The position numbers were made by a program, and so were the translations under genes. The notes below the pieces were generated by a model. It was not told the DNA's origin, ran no database searches, and saw only the letters and a program-made list of their open reading frames with translations. A stretch of 64,000 nucleotides of DNA from Bifidobacterium simiarum (GTDB lineage: Bacteria; Actinomycetota; Actinomycetes; Actinomycetales; Bifidobacteriaceae): the NCBI RefSeq assembly GCF_002802905.1, contig NZ_PEBK01000002.1, positions 124,001 to 188,000 of the forward strand, given 5' to 3'. This document shows positions 28,233 through 36,219 of the stretch, in pieces; within the stretch, counting starts at the first letter, position 1, and every line of letters starts with the position of its first letter.

Positions 28233-29837
28233 ATGCACTACCACAATCCCGTCATCGGCGGCTTTTACCCGGATCCAAGCGTCACCAAGGCGAACGGCGT
28301 CTACTATCTGGCATGCAGCTCGTTCAGGTATTTCCCTGCAGTGCCGTTATTTGAAAGCGATGATCTGATCAACTGGCGGCAGATCGGTCACGCACTTACC
28401 CGCACCAGCCAAATCGATCTGTCGTACGACTTCAACCGTCCCGGCATCTTCGCACCCACGCTGCGATATCACGACGGCCGGTTCTACCTGGTGACCACCG
28501 ACGTCGGCGGGCGCTGGAACTTCCTCGTCTGGACCGACGACATCCACGGCGAATGGTCCGACCCGATCCCAATCGATCAGGGCGGCATCGACCCATCGTT
28601 GCTGTTCGATGAAGATCACACGTATTTCATGAGCAACGGCGTGGCAGACGACGGCCGCAAGGGCATCGCGCTATGCGAGATCGACATCGAGACCGGCGAA
28701 AAGCTCACGCCCAGCCGCACGATCTGGACGGGTACCGGTGGGCGGTTCCTCGAAGGACCGCATCTCTACCGCATCGGAGACCGGTATTATCTGCTGGCCG
28801 CGGAAGGAGGCACCGAGTACGGGCACATGATCACCTACGCACGCGGCACGTCACCGTGGGGCCCATTCGAGACATATGACGGCAACCCGGTGCTCACCAA
28901 CCGCGATCTCGGCAACAGCATGCTGCAGGGCGTAGGACACGGCGACCTCATCGACGACGATCACGGCAACTGGTGGATGCTGCACCTTGGGTTCCGACAG
29001 CAGGGAACGATGGCACCCTACCACCACATCGGACGCGAAACCCTGCTCACGCCGGTCACCTTCGATGATGCCGGCTGGTTCACCGCCGGGGATCCGGATC
29101 ATCCCGGCACCGCCTCGTTGGACGTGGACACCGACCGGATCGATGATGGCGTCACCCAACGTCCACTCGATACGATGACGTTCGACAACACGGAACCGGG
29201 CGTCGACTGGTGCACACTGCGCAAGCCTCTGCCGGATCGGATCCGGTTCGGCAGGATCTCCGGGCATGGAGATGAGAACGAACCCGGCGTCACCGTGACC
29301 ATGACCGGCACCTCGGTCACCTTGGATACGCCGGGCGCACCGACCTTCCTCGCCATGCGGCAGCGTGATCTTTGCGCCGATATCGTCTGCACGGTGGAAG
29401 TCACCGACGGCGAAGCCGGGCTGACGGTCTTCATGGACGACGAGCATCACTACGATCTGGCGGTGCAACGCCTGACCGACGGATATCGCCTCATCAAACG
29501 CGTCTGCGTAGGCGATCTCAAGGTCATCGATCAGATGGTTAGGCTCACCGACGATGCCGGTCACCTCAACACGGATCACCTCAGCGGAGAAACGGACCCG
29601 TACCGCGTGACGCTGCGCATCGAGGCACAGCCCGACGCCTATCGGTTCTCCGCCGAAACGGATGACGGTGCCCGAATCGATCTTGGCCGCAATCGTACGA
29701 AGTATCTCTCCTCGGAAGTGACCGGCGGCTGCTTCGGCGTAATGATCGGACCATATGCGCAGACCTGTGGAGATCGGGCCAGTGCCGCAGTCACCGCACC
29801 GGCCCGATTCACCGATTTCGCCTGTCGGTATCGGTGA
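28233..29837 (+). CDS. GH43 family beta-xylosidase / alpha-L-arabinofuranosidase
   Basis: The 534-aa intracellular protein has an N-terminal five-bladed propeller with the family's three catalytic acids in expected places: Asp in IGGFYPDPSV (about 13), Asp in GGIDPSLLFDED (about 120), and Glu in FLEGPHLYRI (about 175). The C-terminal half (about 320-530) is the GH43 C-terminal beta-sandwich (DUF1349-like). This two-domain form is usual for xylosidases and arabinofuranosidases acting on short oligosaccharides. AAAGGAG lies 9 nt before ATG. Operator site B upstream ties it to the IclR regulon. The exact sugar, xylose or arabinose, cannot be settled from sequence. Confidence 0.92.
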   Translation: MHYHNPVIGGFYPDPSVTKANGVYYLACSSFRYFPAVPLFESDDLINWRQIGHALTRTSQIDLSYDFNRPGIFAPTLRYHDGRFYLVTTDVGGRWNFLVWTDDIHGEWSDPIPIDQGGIDPSLLFDEDHTYFMSNGVADDGRKGIALCEIDIETGEKLTPSRTIWTGTGGRFLEGPHLYRIGDRYYLLAAEGGTEYGHMITYARGTSPWGPFETYDGNPVLTNRDLGNSMLQGVGHGDLIDDDHGNWWMLHLGFRQQGTMAPYHHIGRETLLTPVTFDDAGWFTAGDPDHPGTASLDVDTDRIDDGVTQRPLDTMTFDNTEPGVDWCTLRKPLPDRIRFGRISGHGDENEPGVTVTMTGTSVTLDTPGAPTFLAMRQRDLCADIVCTVEVTDGEAGLTVFMDDEHHYDLAVQRLTDGYRLIKRVCVGDLKVIDQMVRLTDDAGHLNTDHLSGETDPYRVTLRIEAQPDAYRFSAETDDGARIDLGRNRTKYLSSEVTGGCFGVMIGPYAQTCGDRASAAVTAPARFTDFACRYR

Positions 29838-29849
29838 TCGCCTACGGAT

Positions 29850-29897
29850 GATCCATGGATGATCCTCCATACCTTCATCGAGGATCATTCATGGATC
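29850..29897. terminator. Bidirectional terminator between convergent glycosidase genes
   Basis: An 18-bp stem with a single mismatch (29850-29867 with 29880-29897, 12-nt loop) fills most of the gap between the GH43 and GH140-like stop codons. Confidence 0.75.
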
Positions 29898-29910
29898 GAA
29901 TCCGGTCCGG

Positions 29911-31383
29911 TCACCACTGGAATACCTTGGCAGGACCGCGCCGTTCCTCACCGTCCGCCTGTTCACCGCCTTCTCCGTAATCGCCGACGACGATATCCGG
30001 CATACGATCTACCGGGGCGATGACCAGCAGCCAATCCTCTCCCCTACCTGCGGTGGGCGCCACACCGACTAGGCGAGAATCCTCCTCGATCAGTCTCCCC
30101 TCACACCGATCGCCATTCCTTGGCGAATACCAGAGCACGCCCAGTCCTTCCGGACTCTGACAGAACAATTCGGACACCCGTGTCCTATGCAGGATCGCCT
30201 CACCACCGCTGGGCAGATAAACTAGCAACGCCTCGCCGTCTGCGCTCATCGCCGCCTGCATGTGGTGTTCCAGATCATCCGGATTCTCGGCCAGCACATC
30301 CCGACACGGACGGCATCGGCCCAGACCAAGGCTCTCCATCGCATCGCGCAGGTACCGCATCTGTCCGGCGCCTTCATCGGTCAACGCTTCGAACCATGTT
30401 TTGCGGAACATCGCATCGCGCTCCCGTTCGCCGATGGAGCTCCACACCGAACAATGGCCGTAGGTGTGTCCGAATGCACCGGATAGCAGACCCCAATAAG
30501 CCCTCCGGCGGACCATCCATGAATCGTGGAACTGCGTGAAATCAGGCCACGACGTCGGCATCATTTCATAGGCGGGTTCGCCGTCCCACACCGGCATGGG
30601 CCTCGCACGGTCATACTCCTTGGCGATCAGATCGAAATTGCGGGCATCGACACCGTGCCCGGATTGCAGCATGATGTAGCTGATCCATGCCTCATCGTCC
30701 GTCCAGTACGACATCGTCGAGCATTCGCCGGTCTCCAGTTCATGACAGGCATGGTAGGTCAATGGCAGGTCCCTCCATCGAGGGTCGGGGTCGTCGTATC
30801 GCAGATCCGCTCCCAGCACACCCTTCGCCAGTCCCTCGGCAAGTCTGCGCCACACATTGCGATAGTCGACGCCCTTGTGGATCGGCTGACGGTCGCCTCC
30901 CAGACACCACAGCACGTTCGATCGGTTCCGATATCGCCGGCCGATCCATTCACCGAAGCCTCGGGCGTTTTCTTCGGTGACGGTTTTCTCGAAGGTTTCG
31001 CCCATCCAATTGTCGCCCACCACCAGCTGACCCCATACGGGCAGCAGTAGCACATACAGGCCGTGACGCTCCGCCGCCTCGAGAATACGGTCGAGATATG
31101 CGAAATACTCCTCATTCGGCTGGTTCAGATCTCCGTCATGCAATGCGGGACAGCCCGATGGAGTGCGCATCAGCACGTCGCGCTCCGGATCCAGCGCCAC
31201 GATCTGCGCGACGGTGAATCCCTGAGCTCTGCGCAGCCGCATGTAATGCTCCACATCCTGCCACATGATCCGCTGAGGCAGCGTCCACGCCGTATCAGCA
31301 AGCCATGCGAATGGCTCACCATCCTCATACTCGAAATATCGGCGGTCTTCCGAAATCTTCAGTCTACGCATCGTCGTCGTCAT
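29911..31383 (-). CDS. DUF4038 glycoside hydrolase, GH140 (apiosidase)-like
   Basis: The 490-aa protein has a TIM-barrel DUF4038 domain (FAWLADTAWTLPQR at about 25 through residue 370) followed by a C-terminal beta domain of the putative collagen-binding type (about 385-480). Characterised DUF4038 enzymes in GH140 are endo-apiosidases acting on apiose-linked side chains. Candidate catalytic acids are the Asp in WCLGGDRQPIH and the Glu in VWDGEPAYEMM. There is no signal peptide. GGAGGT lies 7 nt before the ATG at 31383; another ATG two codons earlier is too close to it. Operator sites C and D lie 60-115 bp upstream. Apiose specificity is inferred from the family and locus; other small-glycan activity is possible. 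Confidence 0.82.
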   Translation of the reverse strand: MTTTMRRLKISEDRRYFEYEDGEPFAWLADTAWTLPQRIMWQDVEHYMRLRRAQGFTVAQIVALDPERDVLMRTPSGCPALHDGDLNQPNEEYFAYLDRILEAAERHGLYVLLLPVWGQLVVGDNWMGETFEKTVTEENARGFGEWIGRRYRNRSNVLWCLGGDRQPIHKGVDYRNVWRRLAEGLAKGVLGADLRYDDPDPRWRDLPLTYHACHELETGECSTMSYWTDDEAWISYIMLQSGHGVDARNFDLIAKEYDRARPMPVWDGEPAYEMMPTSWPDFTQFHDSWMVRRRAYWGLLSGAFGHTYGHCSVWSSIGERERDAMFRKTWFEALTDEGAGQMRYLRDAMESLGLGRCRPCRDVLAENPDDLEHHMQAAMSADGEALLVYLPSGGEAILHRTRVSELFCQSPEGLGVLWYSPRNGDRCEGRLIEEDSRLVGVAPTAGRGEDWLLVIAPVDRMPDIVVGDYGEGGEQADGEERRGPAKVFQW

Positions 31384-31441
31384 GGTCATACCTCCATTCA
31401 CGCACTTCGTCGTGCCTGATGTGCGGCATTCCACCGCACTG

Positions 31442-31456
31442 TTCCATCTATAGGAA
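31442..31456. promoter_or_regulatory. Weak operator-like dyad, site C
   Basis: TTCC-ATCTATA-GGAA has the same arm spacing as sites A and D but lacks the central TGA. It may be a low-affinity second IclR site before the GH140-like gene. Confidence 0.35.
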
Positions 31457-31480
31457 TCGCCATGTCTCGCGACAACACCG

Positions 31481-31497
31481 TTTCCGGTGAATGGAAA
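31481..31497. promoter_or_regulatory. Putative IclR operator, site D
   Basis: TTTCC-GGTGAAT-GGAAA lies 98 bp before the GH140-like start and fits TTTCCRSTGARYGGRAA in every position. Confidence 0.58.
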
Positions 31498-31581
31498 GAC
31501 GACGTCGAACCAGCGTCTCCGCTTACCGATTACGATTACCGGACATCGCAACAGACCGCATTGGACGTATCCGTATGGCAT

Positions 31582-31878
31582 TCATGCGGAGGCGAGGGCC
31601 TTGTCGAGGAGGGCGCGGATGGCTTCGGAGCGGGAGACACCGAGTTTGCGGGCGTAGCCGTCCACCAGTTCGAGACGGGCGTTGTCGAGCCGCACCTGCA
31701 CCTTGTGCCGTGCCGGGGTTCTGCCGATCTTCAGCGGCCGGCCCGGGCGGCACTTGTTCAGGAACTCCAGCGAATACCCGCGTTCGGCTTCCTCGGCCGC
31801 CTCGTTGAGCATCTTGTTTTCCTCTTCGGAGAAGTAGTCATCTCCGACGATCACATAGTTGTAATGCGGTTTCTTCAT
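31582..31878 (-). CDS. Ribbon-helix-helix antitoxin (BrnA/CopG-like)
   Basis: The 98-aa protein has a C-terminal ribbon-helix-helix: a basic strand KVQVRLDNARLELVD, then a helix-turn-helix ending in GVSRSEAIRALLDKAL, typical of CopG/BrnA DNA-binding antitoxins. The N-terminal 60 residues are acidic (DDYFSEEENKMLNEAAEE) and could wrap the toxin. The ATG at 31878 overlaps the toxin stop codon as ATGA and has AAAGG 7 nt upstream. An alternative ATG lies five codons earlier. Toxin-first order with the antitoxin as autoregulator is the BrnTA arrangement. The assignment rests on fold pattern and context. Confidence 0.7.
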   Translation of the reverse strand: MKKPHYNYVIVGDDYFSEEENKMLNEAAEEAERGYSLEFLNKCRPGRPLKIGRTPARHKVQVRLDNARLELVDGYARKLGVSRSEAIRALLDKALASA

Positions 31879-32192
31879 CGTTTGCCTTTCCATCGTGGAT
31901 ACTCCATGGCCCCCTGCAGCAGCAATGGCCAATAGGTTTTTCGCAGTCTCATCGCATGAATGAGACGCCATCGGCCTTTGTTCAGCACTGCAACCACCTC
32001 CAAAGCGACGGCATTGCCGCCAAACCCCAGATACAGCACTTTCAGAGGATCTTCGCTCATGATGCGAGTCGCCTGCGGATGGTCCATCACCGCCAGCGCG
32101 TCAGCCGGATCCACGCCGTGCTTCAACGCCGACATACGGACGAGAACAGATCGCTCATCAGGGCTATCAGCACCTTCATTATTGTAGTACAT
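31875..32192 (-). CDS. BrnT-like toxin candidate
   Basis: The 105-aa protein has the outline of a BrnT/RelE-fold toxin. An early KHGVDPADALAVMDHP segment matches the KHGVSFEEA-type helix of BrnT. Then come strands LKVLYLGFG and LEVVAVLNKGRWRLI, and a HAMRLRKTY segment where BrnT has its conserved (S)ARRA..E region. Such toxins cleave ribosome-bound mRNA. AAAGGA lies 9 nt before ATG. Its stop overlaps the ATG of the ribbon-helix-helix gene, which strengthens the toxin-antitoxin reading. Sequence similarity to classical BrnT is low, so catalysis is unproven. Confidence 0.6.
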   Translation of the reverse strand: MYYNNEGADSPDERSVLVRMSALKHGVDPADALAVMDHPQATRIMSEDPLKVLYLGFGGNAVALEVVAVLNKGRWRLIHAMRLRKTYWPLLLQGAMEYPRWKGKR

Positions 32193-32358
32193 AAATCATG
32201 GTCCTTTGCAAATCATGGGAACGAGACCGCCCGGGTCAACGGGATGCGCGAATATGGTGTGCGGTTGACGACGAGGCCGTTGATCGACTCCGATCGACAT
32301 CGAGGTGCGGCACGTCGAAGAGAACCATCACGATCCACCCCAGAGGAAGGGAACCATC

Positions 32359-33324
32359 ATGCCGGAGAACGGCAACGCAACGAGCGTCGGCACCGTGGCC
32401 GAGCAGGCACAGACGCCCATGACCCCACAGAAGCAGACCGCCAGCCAGACCCAGCTCGCAGGTCAGAAGACGGAAGAGCCCAAGATCCCCGTCCCCATCT
32501 TCAACATCAACGCACTCAACCCGGCGGAGACCGAAGCCGCCGTGGAAAACGCCGGCGTGGCCAAGACCCAGCTCAGCGGCGGCAAGGCCTTCGTCTCCGC
32601 CATGTTCGCCGGCGCGTTCATCGGCTTCGGCGCCCTGTTCTTCCTGATCGTCACCTCCGACCCGGCGATGACCTGGGGACCGAAGCGCTTCGTCGGCGGC
32701 CTCGCCTTCTGCATGGGCCTCGTGCTCGTGTTGTGCTGCGGCGCCGAACTGTTCACCGGCAACTCGCTGATGGCCTCCGACATCGCCGCCCACAAGATCA
32801 GCTGGAGCGCGCTCGCCAAGAACTGGGTGATCGTCTGGTTCGGCAACCTCGCCGGAGCCCTGCTGCTGGTCACGCTGATCGGCTTCGCCGGCACCATGGG
32901 ACTCAATGACGGCGCCGTGGGAGGCACCGCCGTCGCCACCGCGGCGTCGAAGATCACACCCGACTGGTTCACGCTGTTCTTCCGCGGCATCCTGTGCAAC
33001 ATCCTCGTGTGTCTGGCCGTCCGCATCGGCTTCTCCGCCCGCTCGGTGGGCGACAAGGTGCTCGGCATCCTGCTGCCCATCGCCGGCTTCGTCGCCATGG
33101 GCTTCGAGCACTGTGTGGCGAACATGTTCTTCCTGCCCGTCGGCCTGCTGGCGAAGACGCTTGGCTTCGGCGCGGACGCCGCCGGCGCGGACGCGGTCAC
33201 CGTTCAGGGAATCCTGTACAACCTTTCGGCGGCCACGCTCGGCAACATCGTGGGAGGCGCGGTCTTCGTCGCCCTCGCCTACTGGTTCGTCAACGCCAAG
33301 AAGGACGCCCAGAAGGCAGCCTGA
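32359..33324 (+). CDS. Formate/nitrite transporter family channel
   Basis: The 321-aa protein has a Gln/Thr-rich cytoplasmic N-terminus (about 60 residues) and six membrane helices of the FNT fold. Signatures are KAFVSAMFAGAFIGFGALF near 80, CCGAELFTGNSLM near 135 and IAGFVAMGFEHCVANMFFLP near 245, with the conserved pore His in the last. FNT channels move formate, nitrite or lactate with protons. Since bifidobacteria make formate by pyruvate-formate lyase, formate export is the likely role. GAGGAAGGGA precedes the ATG at 32359; an upstream in-frame start was rejected. The next gene is convergent. Confidence 0.9.
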   Translation: MPENGNATSVGTVAEQAQTPMTPQKQTASQTQLAGQKTEEPKIPVPIFNINALNPAETEAAVENAGVAKTQLSGGKAFVSAMFAGAFIGFGALFFLIVTSDPAMTWGPKRFVGGLAFCMGLVLVLCCGAELFTGNSLMASDIAAHKISWSALAKNWVIVWFGNLAGALLLVTLIGFAGTMGLNDGAVGGTAVATAASKITPDWFTLFFRGILCNILVCLAVRIGFSARSVGDKVLGILLPIAGFVAMGFEHCVANMFFLPVGLLAKTLGFGADAAGADAVTVQGILYNLSAATLGNIVGGAVFVALAYWFVNAKKDAQKAA

Positions 33325-33467
33325 CAGGAACAGCACTGAATCGCCCGACCGAACGGCATCCGCTCTCAGACTGATCCGCCAAGCCAGCCCCGGAAAGCCG
33401 GTCCAGCAAATCAGCCCCGCCAAGCCGGTCCGAAGGATGACGGCCACTGCCTCATGGCAACCGCCGC

Positions 33468-33920
33468 CTATTCGCAATCCTTCGGGCCGGCTTTCGCGTG
33501 AGCCTCCACGTCACCGACCACCGGCACCCGTGAGCGGACGGAAGCCGCGGCGACGACGTCCTCGCCGTGAACCTCGCACGACGTCAGCGTTCCGCCGTTA
33601 CGAGCCGCCACGTTCGACGCGATCGCGCACGGAGCCCCCGTCGACTCATACAGCGCCGTGGCGCCGGCGAGCGCCGCGTTGTCCGCCGCGGTCTGCGCGC
33701 GCGACTTGCTCATCAGCACATTGCCCACGGCGAGGATCACCGACAGCATCACGCCTACGGCGCACACCAGCGCAACACCGGTCACCGTCCCGCTGCCCTG
33801 CTCCCATGCGCGGACTCGCGAACCGCAGGCACGTTCCCGATCCGCGCAGTCCCAATCAGCACATTCCCGATCAGCACGTTCCCGATCAACGCAATCCCGA
33901 TTCACGCAGCCCCTACTCAT
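33468..33920 (-). CDS. TadE/TadF-like pseudopilin (Rv3654c type)
   Basis: The 150-aa protein ends the Tad pilus operon. A membrane helix (TVTGVALVCAVGVMLSVI) lies at about 45-65 after a WEQGSG motif resembling a prepilin-processing site, but the usual Glu at +5 is absent. The rest (about 65-150) matches the actinobacterial helicase/secretion-neighbourhood TadE-like proteins (SRAQTAADNAALAGATALY, then Cys-containing AARNGG). Its first 30 residues are a Cys/Arg/Asp pentapeptide repeat encoded by 15-bp DNA repeats; translation may really start further in. The ATG overlaps the previous stop by 8 bp. Confidence 0.8.
   Translation of the reverse strand: MSRGCVNRDCVDRERADRECADWDCADRERACGSRVRAWEQGSGTVTGVALVCAVGVMLSVILAVGNVLMSKSRAQTAADNAALAGATALYESTGAPCAIASNVAARNGGTLTSCEVHGEDVVAAASVRSRVPVVGDVEAHAKAGPKDCE
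33826..33916. repeat. 15-bp tandem repeat
   Basis: Five to six imperfect copies of CACGTTCCCGATCAG and close variants run across the junction of the two TadE-like genes. In the minus-strand frame they encode a pentapeptide repeat of the form (C/R)-A/V-D-R/W-E/D. Confidence 0.8.
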
Positions 33921-34392
33921 GCAGTATCGCCACCGCCTTCCCCGTCATCGACGCCGGTAGGATGCCCAGCGGACCGGGCATCACCGGACATCGCGTGGTC
34001 ACGGTCACCTCGGTACCGCCCCGCGATACGCTGACCGACGCCCCAGACCCGGCGATGCGGGAGACCACGCCGCTGGGATCGCCGCCGGACTCTGCGGACA
34101 CCACGATCTCCCGCGCCGCGGCACGAGCCGCCTCCTGACAGGTCATGCCGACGGTCACCGCCCGCGCCGAACCGAACAAGAGCAGGGCCAACACCATCAC
34201 CGCGGGTAGCACCACCGCGAATTCGGCTGTGACCGTACCGCGTTCGATCCCGTACCGCCATGATGGTTTCGGCCCGTCACCGATGTCACCGCCGTCGCTG
34301 ACGGAACCGACGGAACCGAAACCACCGCGAATGCGCCACCAACCGCGAATGCGCCGCAGCACCTTGCGGGCCAGCATCGCGTCCGCCCGCAT
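33913..34392 (-). CDS. TadE-like minor pilin
   Basis: The 159-aa protein has a basic N-terminal leader (about 50 residues) ending in Gly, followed by TVTAEFAVVLPAVMVLALLL. This is the G|xxxxE processing motif and hydrophobic helix of type IVb pseudopilins. The exported part carries VTVTTRCPV near the C-terminus. TadE proteins are processed by the TadV peptidase and are needed for Flp pilus assembly. The ATG at 34392 overlaps the pilin gene's TGA by one base (TGATG), indicating coupled translation. Confidence 0.88.
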   Translation of the reverse strand: MRADAMLARKVLRRIRGWWRIRGGFGSVGSVSDGGDIGDGPKPSWRYGIERGTVTAEFAVVLPAVMVLALLLFGSARAVTVGMTCQEAARAAAREIVVSAESGGDPSGVVSRIAGSGASVSVSRGGTEVTVTTRCPVMPGPLGILPASMTGKAVAILHE

Positions 34393-34670
34393 CAGACGCT
34401 CAGCGCCTGACGGACGATATTGGTGAGCAGTGATTTGACGGCGCCCGATTTCAGGATCGCCACCAGAAGCCCGGCGAATCCGGTGGCCGCGATCATCACC
34501 ACCGCATACTCCGCCGTGGCCAGTCCCTTCTCGGGTTCGGCGGTCATCGTCCGTAATCGGGCGTCGAGTAGATAGATCCTCTGCCGGAGTCGTCCGACCA
34601 TGTCGCCCATCCCTTCGGGAGGCGCGGAATCATCGAGTCGAACCATCTGGGTTCCGTGATGCTGTGTCAT
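34392..34670 (-). CDS. Flp-type major pilin (DUF4244)
   Basis: The 92-aa prepilin has a charged leader of about 52 residues, then G|LATAEYAVVMIAAT with Glu at +5 and Tyr at +6, the exact Flp processing motif. The mature part is a 40-residue helix. This is the DUF4244 family found in actinobacterial Tad loci. AAAGGA lies 8 nt before ATG at 34670. A 258-bp gap (34671-34928) separates it from tadC and contains no recognisable gene. It could carry a separate pilin promoter, which would fit the need for excess pilin. Confidence 0.88.
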   Translation of the reverse strand: MTQHHGTQMVRLDDSAPPEGMGDMVGRLRQRIYLLDARLRTMTAEPEKGLATAEYAVVMIAATGFAGLLVAILKSGAVKSLLTNIVRQALSV

Positions 34671-34928
34671 GATACTGTTCCTTTCGTTGCCTGGCCGACG
34701 CTCTCGGAGGATCGGCCGACGTGGTGAATTCGTTGATGCGCTCGGTGAGCGCTGATGCGGGTTGGTATGGATTGCCGTCCCGCGTATTGATGCCATTGGA
34801 TTGATGATTGATGCATGGCATTGCTGCCATTGGTCGTCTTCCGCTTCGGTTTTGCCTCCTTTCCTGTCTTGGTTGTTCGACGATGATGCTGATGACCGGA
34901 CCTCTGTCCGGCAACGATCGCACGCCCG

Positions 34929-35474
34929 CTATCCGCCGGCGAAGGCCGCGATGGACGGCACCACGCCGATCAGGATGAACGCCGGCAGGAAACACAGTCC
35001 CATCGGCATGAGCAGCCTCACCGACAAGCCGGCTGCCTCGCGCTCGATATATTGCCGTTCGTCCCGGTCGATCTGCTCCACTTGAGCGGCGATGCGCAGC
35101 AGCGGCGAGACCCCGTGCCGCCAGGACGGCTCCAACGTGTTCCGTAGCACCTCGAGGTTCTCGGCCTGCCGGCCACGCGGGGACACCACCGACCATGCGC
35201 TGTTCCACTCGACTCCGCGGTTCAGCGCCGAAGCCACATGAACCATGTCGTCGCCCAGCCGGGTGCCGGATACCGCACCGATGATCTGCAGGGCCCGGGG
35301 AATGGAGGATCCCTGTCGCACGGCCACGGCGATCAGTTCCAGCATCAGGGTCACCGGCAGTTCCTCGCATGACGTGCGACGATCAAGCAGCGGCATCCAC
35401 CGCACGGGGCGCAGGCGCAGATACGCGAATACGATGACCGCACAGGCGCAGACCAACGACCAGATGTCAGTCAT
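34929..35474 (-). CDS. tadC: Type II secretion F-domain protein TadC
   Basis: The 181-aa inner-membrane protein carries one T2SSF domain (TLMLELIAVAVRQGSSIPRALQ to LVQIDRDERQ-type region, membrane helices at the start and at about 150-178: LLMPMGLCFLPAFILIGVVP). With TadB it forms the Tad platform that the TadA motor drives. GGAGGTGGTGACG precedes ATG at 35474, which overlaps the tadB stop by 8 bp. It is shorter than proteobacterial TadC (about 300 aa), as is common in actinobacterial loci. Confidence 0.85.
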   Translation of the reverse strand: MTDIWSLVCACAVIVFAYLRLRPVRWMPLLDRRTSCEELPVTLMLELIAVAVRQGSSIPRALQIIGAVSGTRLGDDMVHVASALNRGVEWNSAWSVVSPRGRQAENLEVLRNTLEPSWRHGVSPLLRIAAQVEQIDRDERQYIEREAAGLSVRLLMPMGLCFLPAFILIGVVPSIAAFAGG

Positions 35475-36213
35475 CGTCACCACCTCCATCGCGATCAACG
35501 ACGTGAGATTCCGGATCCCGCAGGCGACGCAGCAATCCCTCCACCCACAGCACCCCGATCAGGCAGAACACCAGCCCGCCCGTCAGACACATGCCGCCGA
35601 TCGCACTGCCAAACAGGAACGACAGCGGATGCGCGCCGAGCAGCTCGCCAAGCATGATGGTGATCGCCGGCAGCGAGGCCAGCAGCCGGATCGTGGCCTG
35701 TGGCATGGCCATCGACTTGGCACGCAGCTCATCGACCAGCCGCGTCCTGCGGTGCGAGGCCGTCACCGCCTCCAGACAGCGGGCCGTTTCGCACCCCAGC
35801 CGTTCGCTGACCAGACAGGCCACGGTCACGCTACGGGCCACCCGGTCGGCCTGCTCCTCGGTCTCACCCTTCGCCCGCCGGGCCTCCATCACCTCGCGTA
35901 CGCGATGCTCGTTGATCGTCGCCGTGGGAAACCGGCGGCCTGCCTGCTCCTCGAACGCCTCGACCACGCTGCCGCCGTTGCGCAGGAACGCGATCAGCGA
36001 AGCCAAGACGGCGGTGATGCCGATGCGGGAGGCCGGACGGTCGACGGTGCCCTCCAATGCCGATATTCGGCGCAGCCGCAGGGTCGGTGCGCGCAGCAGC
36101 AGCCAGATCATCGTCCCGCAGCAGATCCCCGCACACCATGGGTATGAAGACCATGGGTATGAAGACAATCCAACCGCCTCTGTCATCCCAACCGCCCCAG
36201 TCATCACGCTCAT
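35467..36213 (-). CDS. tadB: Type II secretion F-domain protein TadB
   Basis: The 248-aa membrane protein has an N-terminal helix (YPWCAGICCGTMIWLLL), a central cytoplasmic T2SSF helical bundle (about 60-165: GGSVVEAFEEQAGRRF, then LGCETARCLEAVTASHRRTR), and two C-terminal helices (about 170-235: LLASLPAITIMLGELLG and MCLTGGLVFCLIGVLW). GGAGGTGATCGACG precedes the ATG. It starts 6 bp after tadA and overlaps tadC, within a single tightly packed operon. Confidence 0.87.
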   Translation of the reverse strand: MSVMTGAVGMTEAVGLSSYPWSSYPWCAGICCGTMIWLLLRAPTLRLRRISALEGTVDRPASRIGITAVLASLIAFLRNGGSVVEAFEEQAGRRFPTATINEHRVREVMEARRAKGETEEQADRVARSVTVACLVSERLGCETARCLEAVTASHRRTRLVDELRAKSMAMPQATIRLLASLPAITIMLGELLGAHPLSFLFGSAIGGMCLTGGLVFCLIGVLWVEGLLRRLRDPESHVVDRDGGGDDD

Positions 36214-36219
36214 CGTCGA

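Noticed and set aside
33826-33916. CRISPR-like array
   Set aside because: Units are 15-bp contiguous repeats without spacers, and they are coding.
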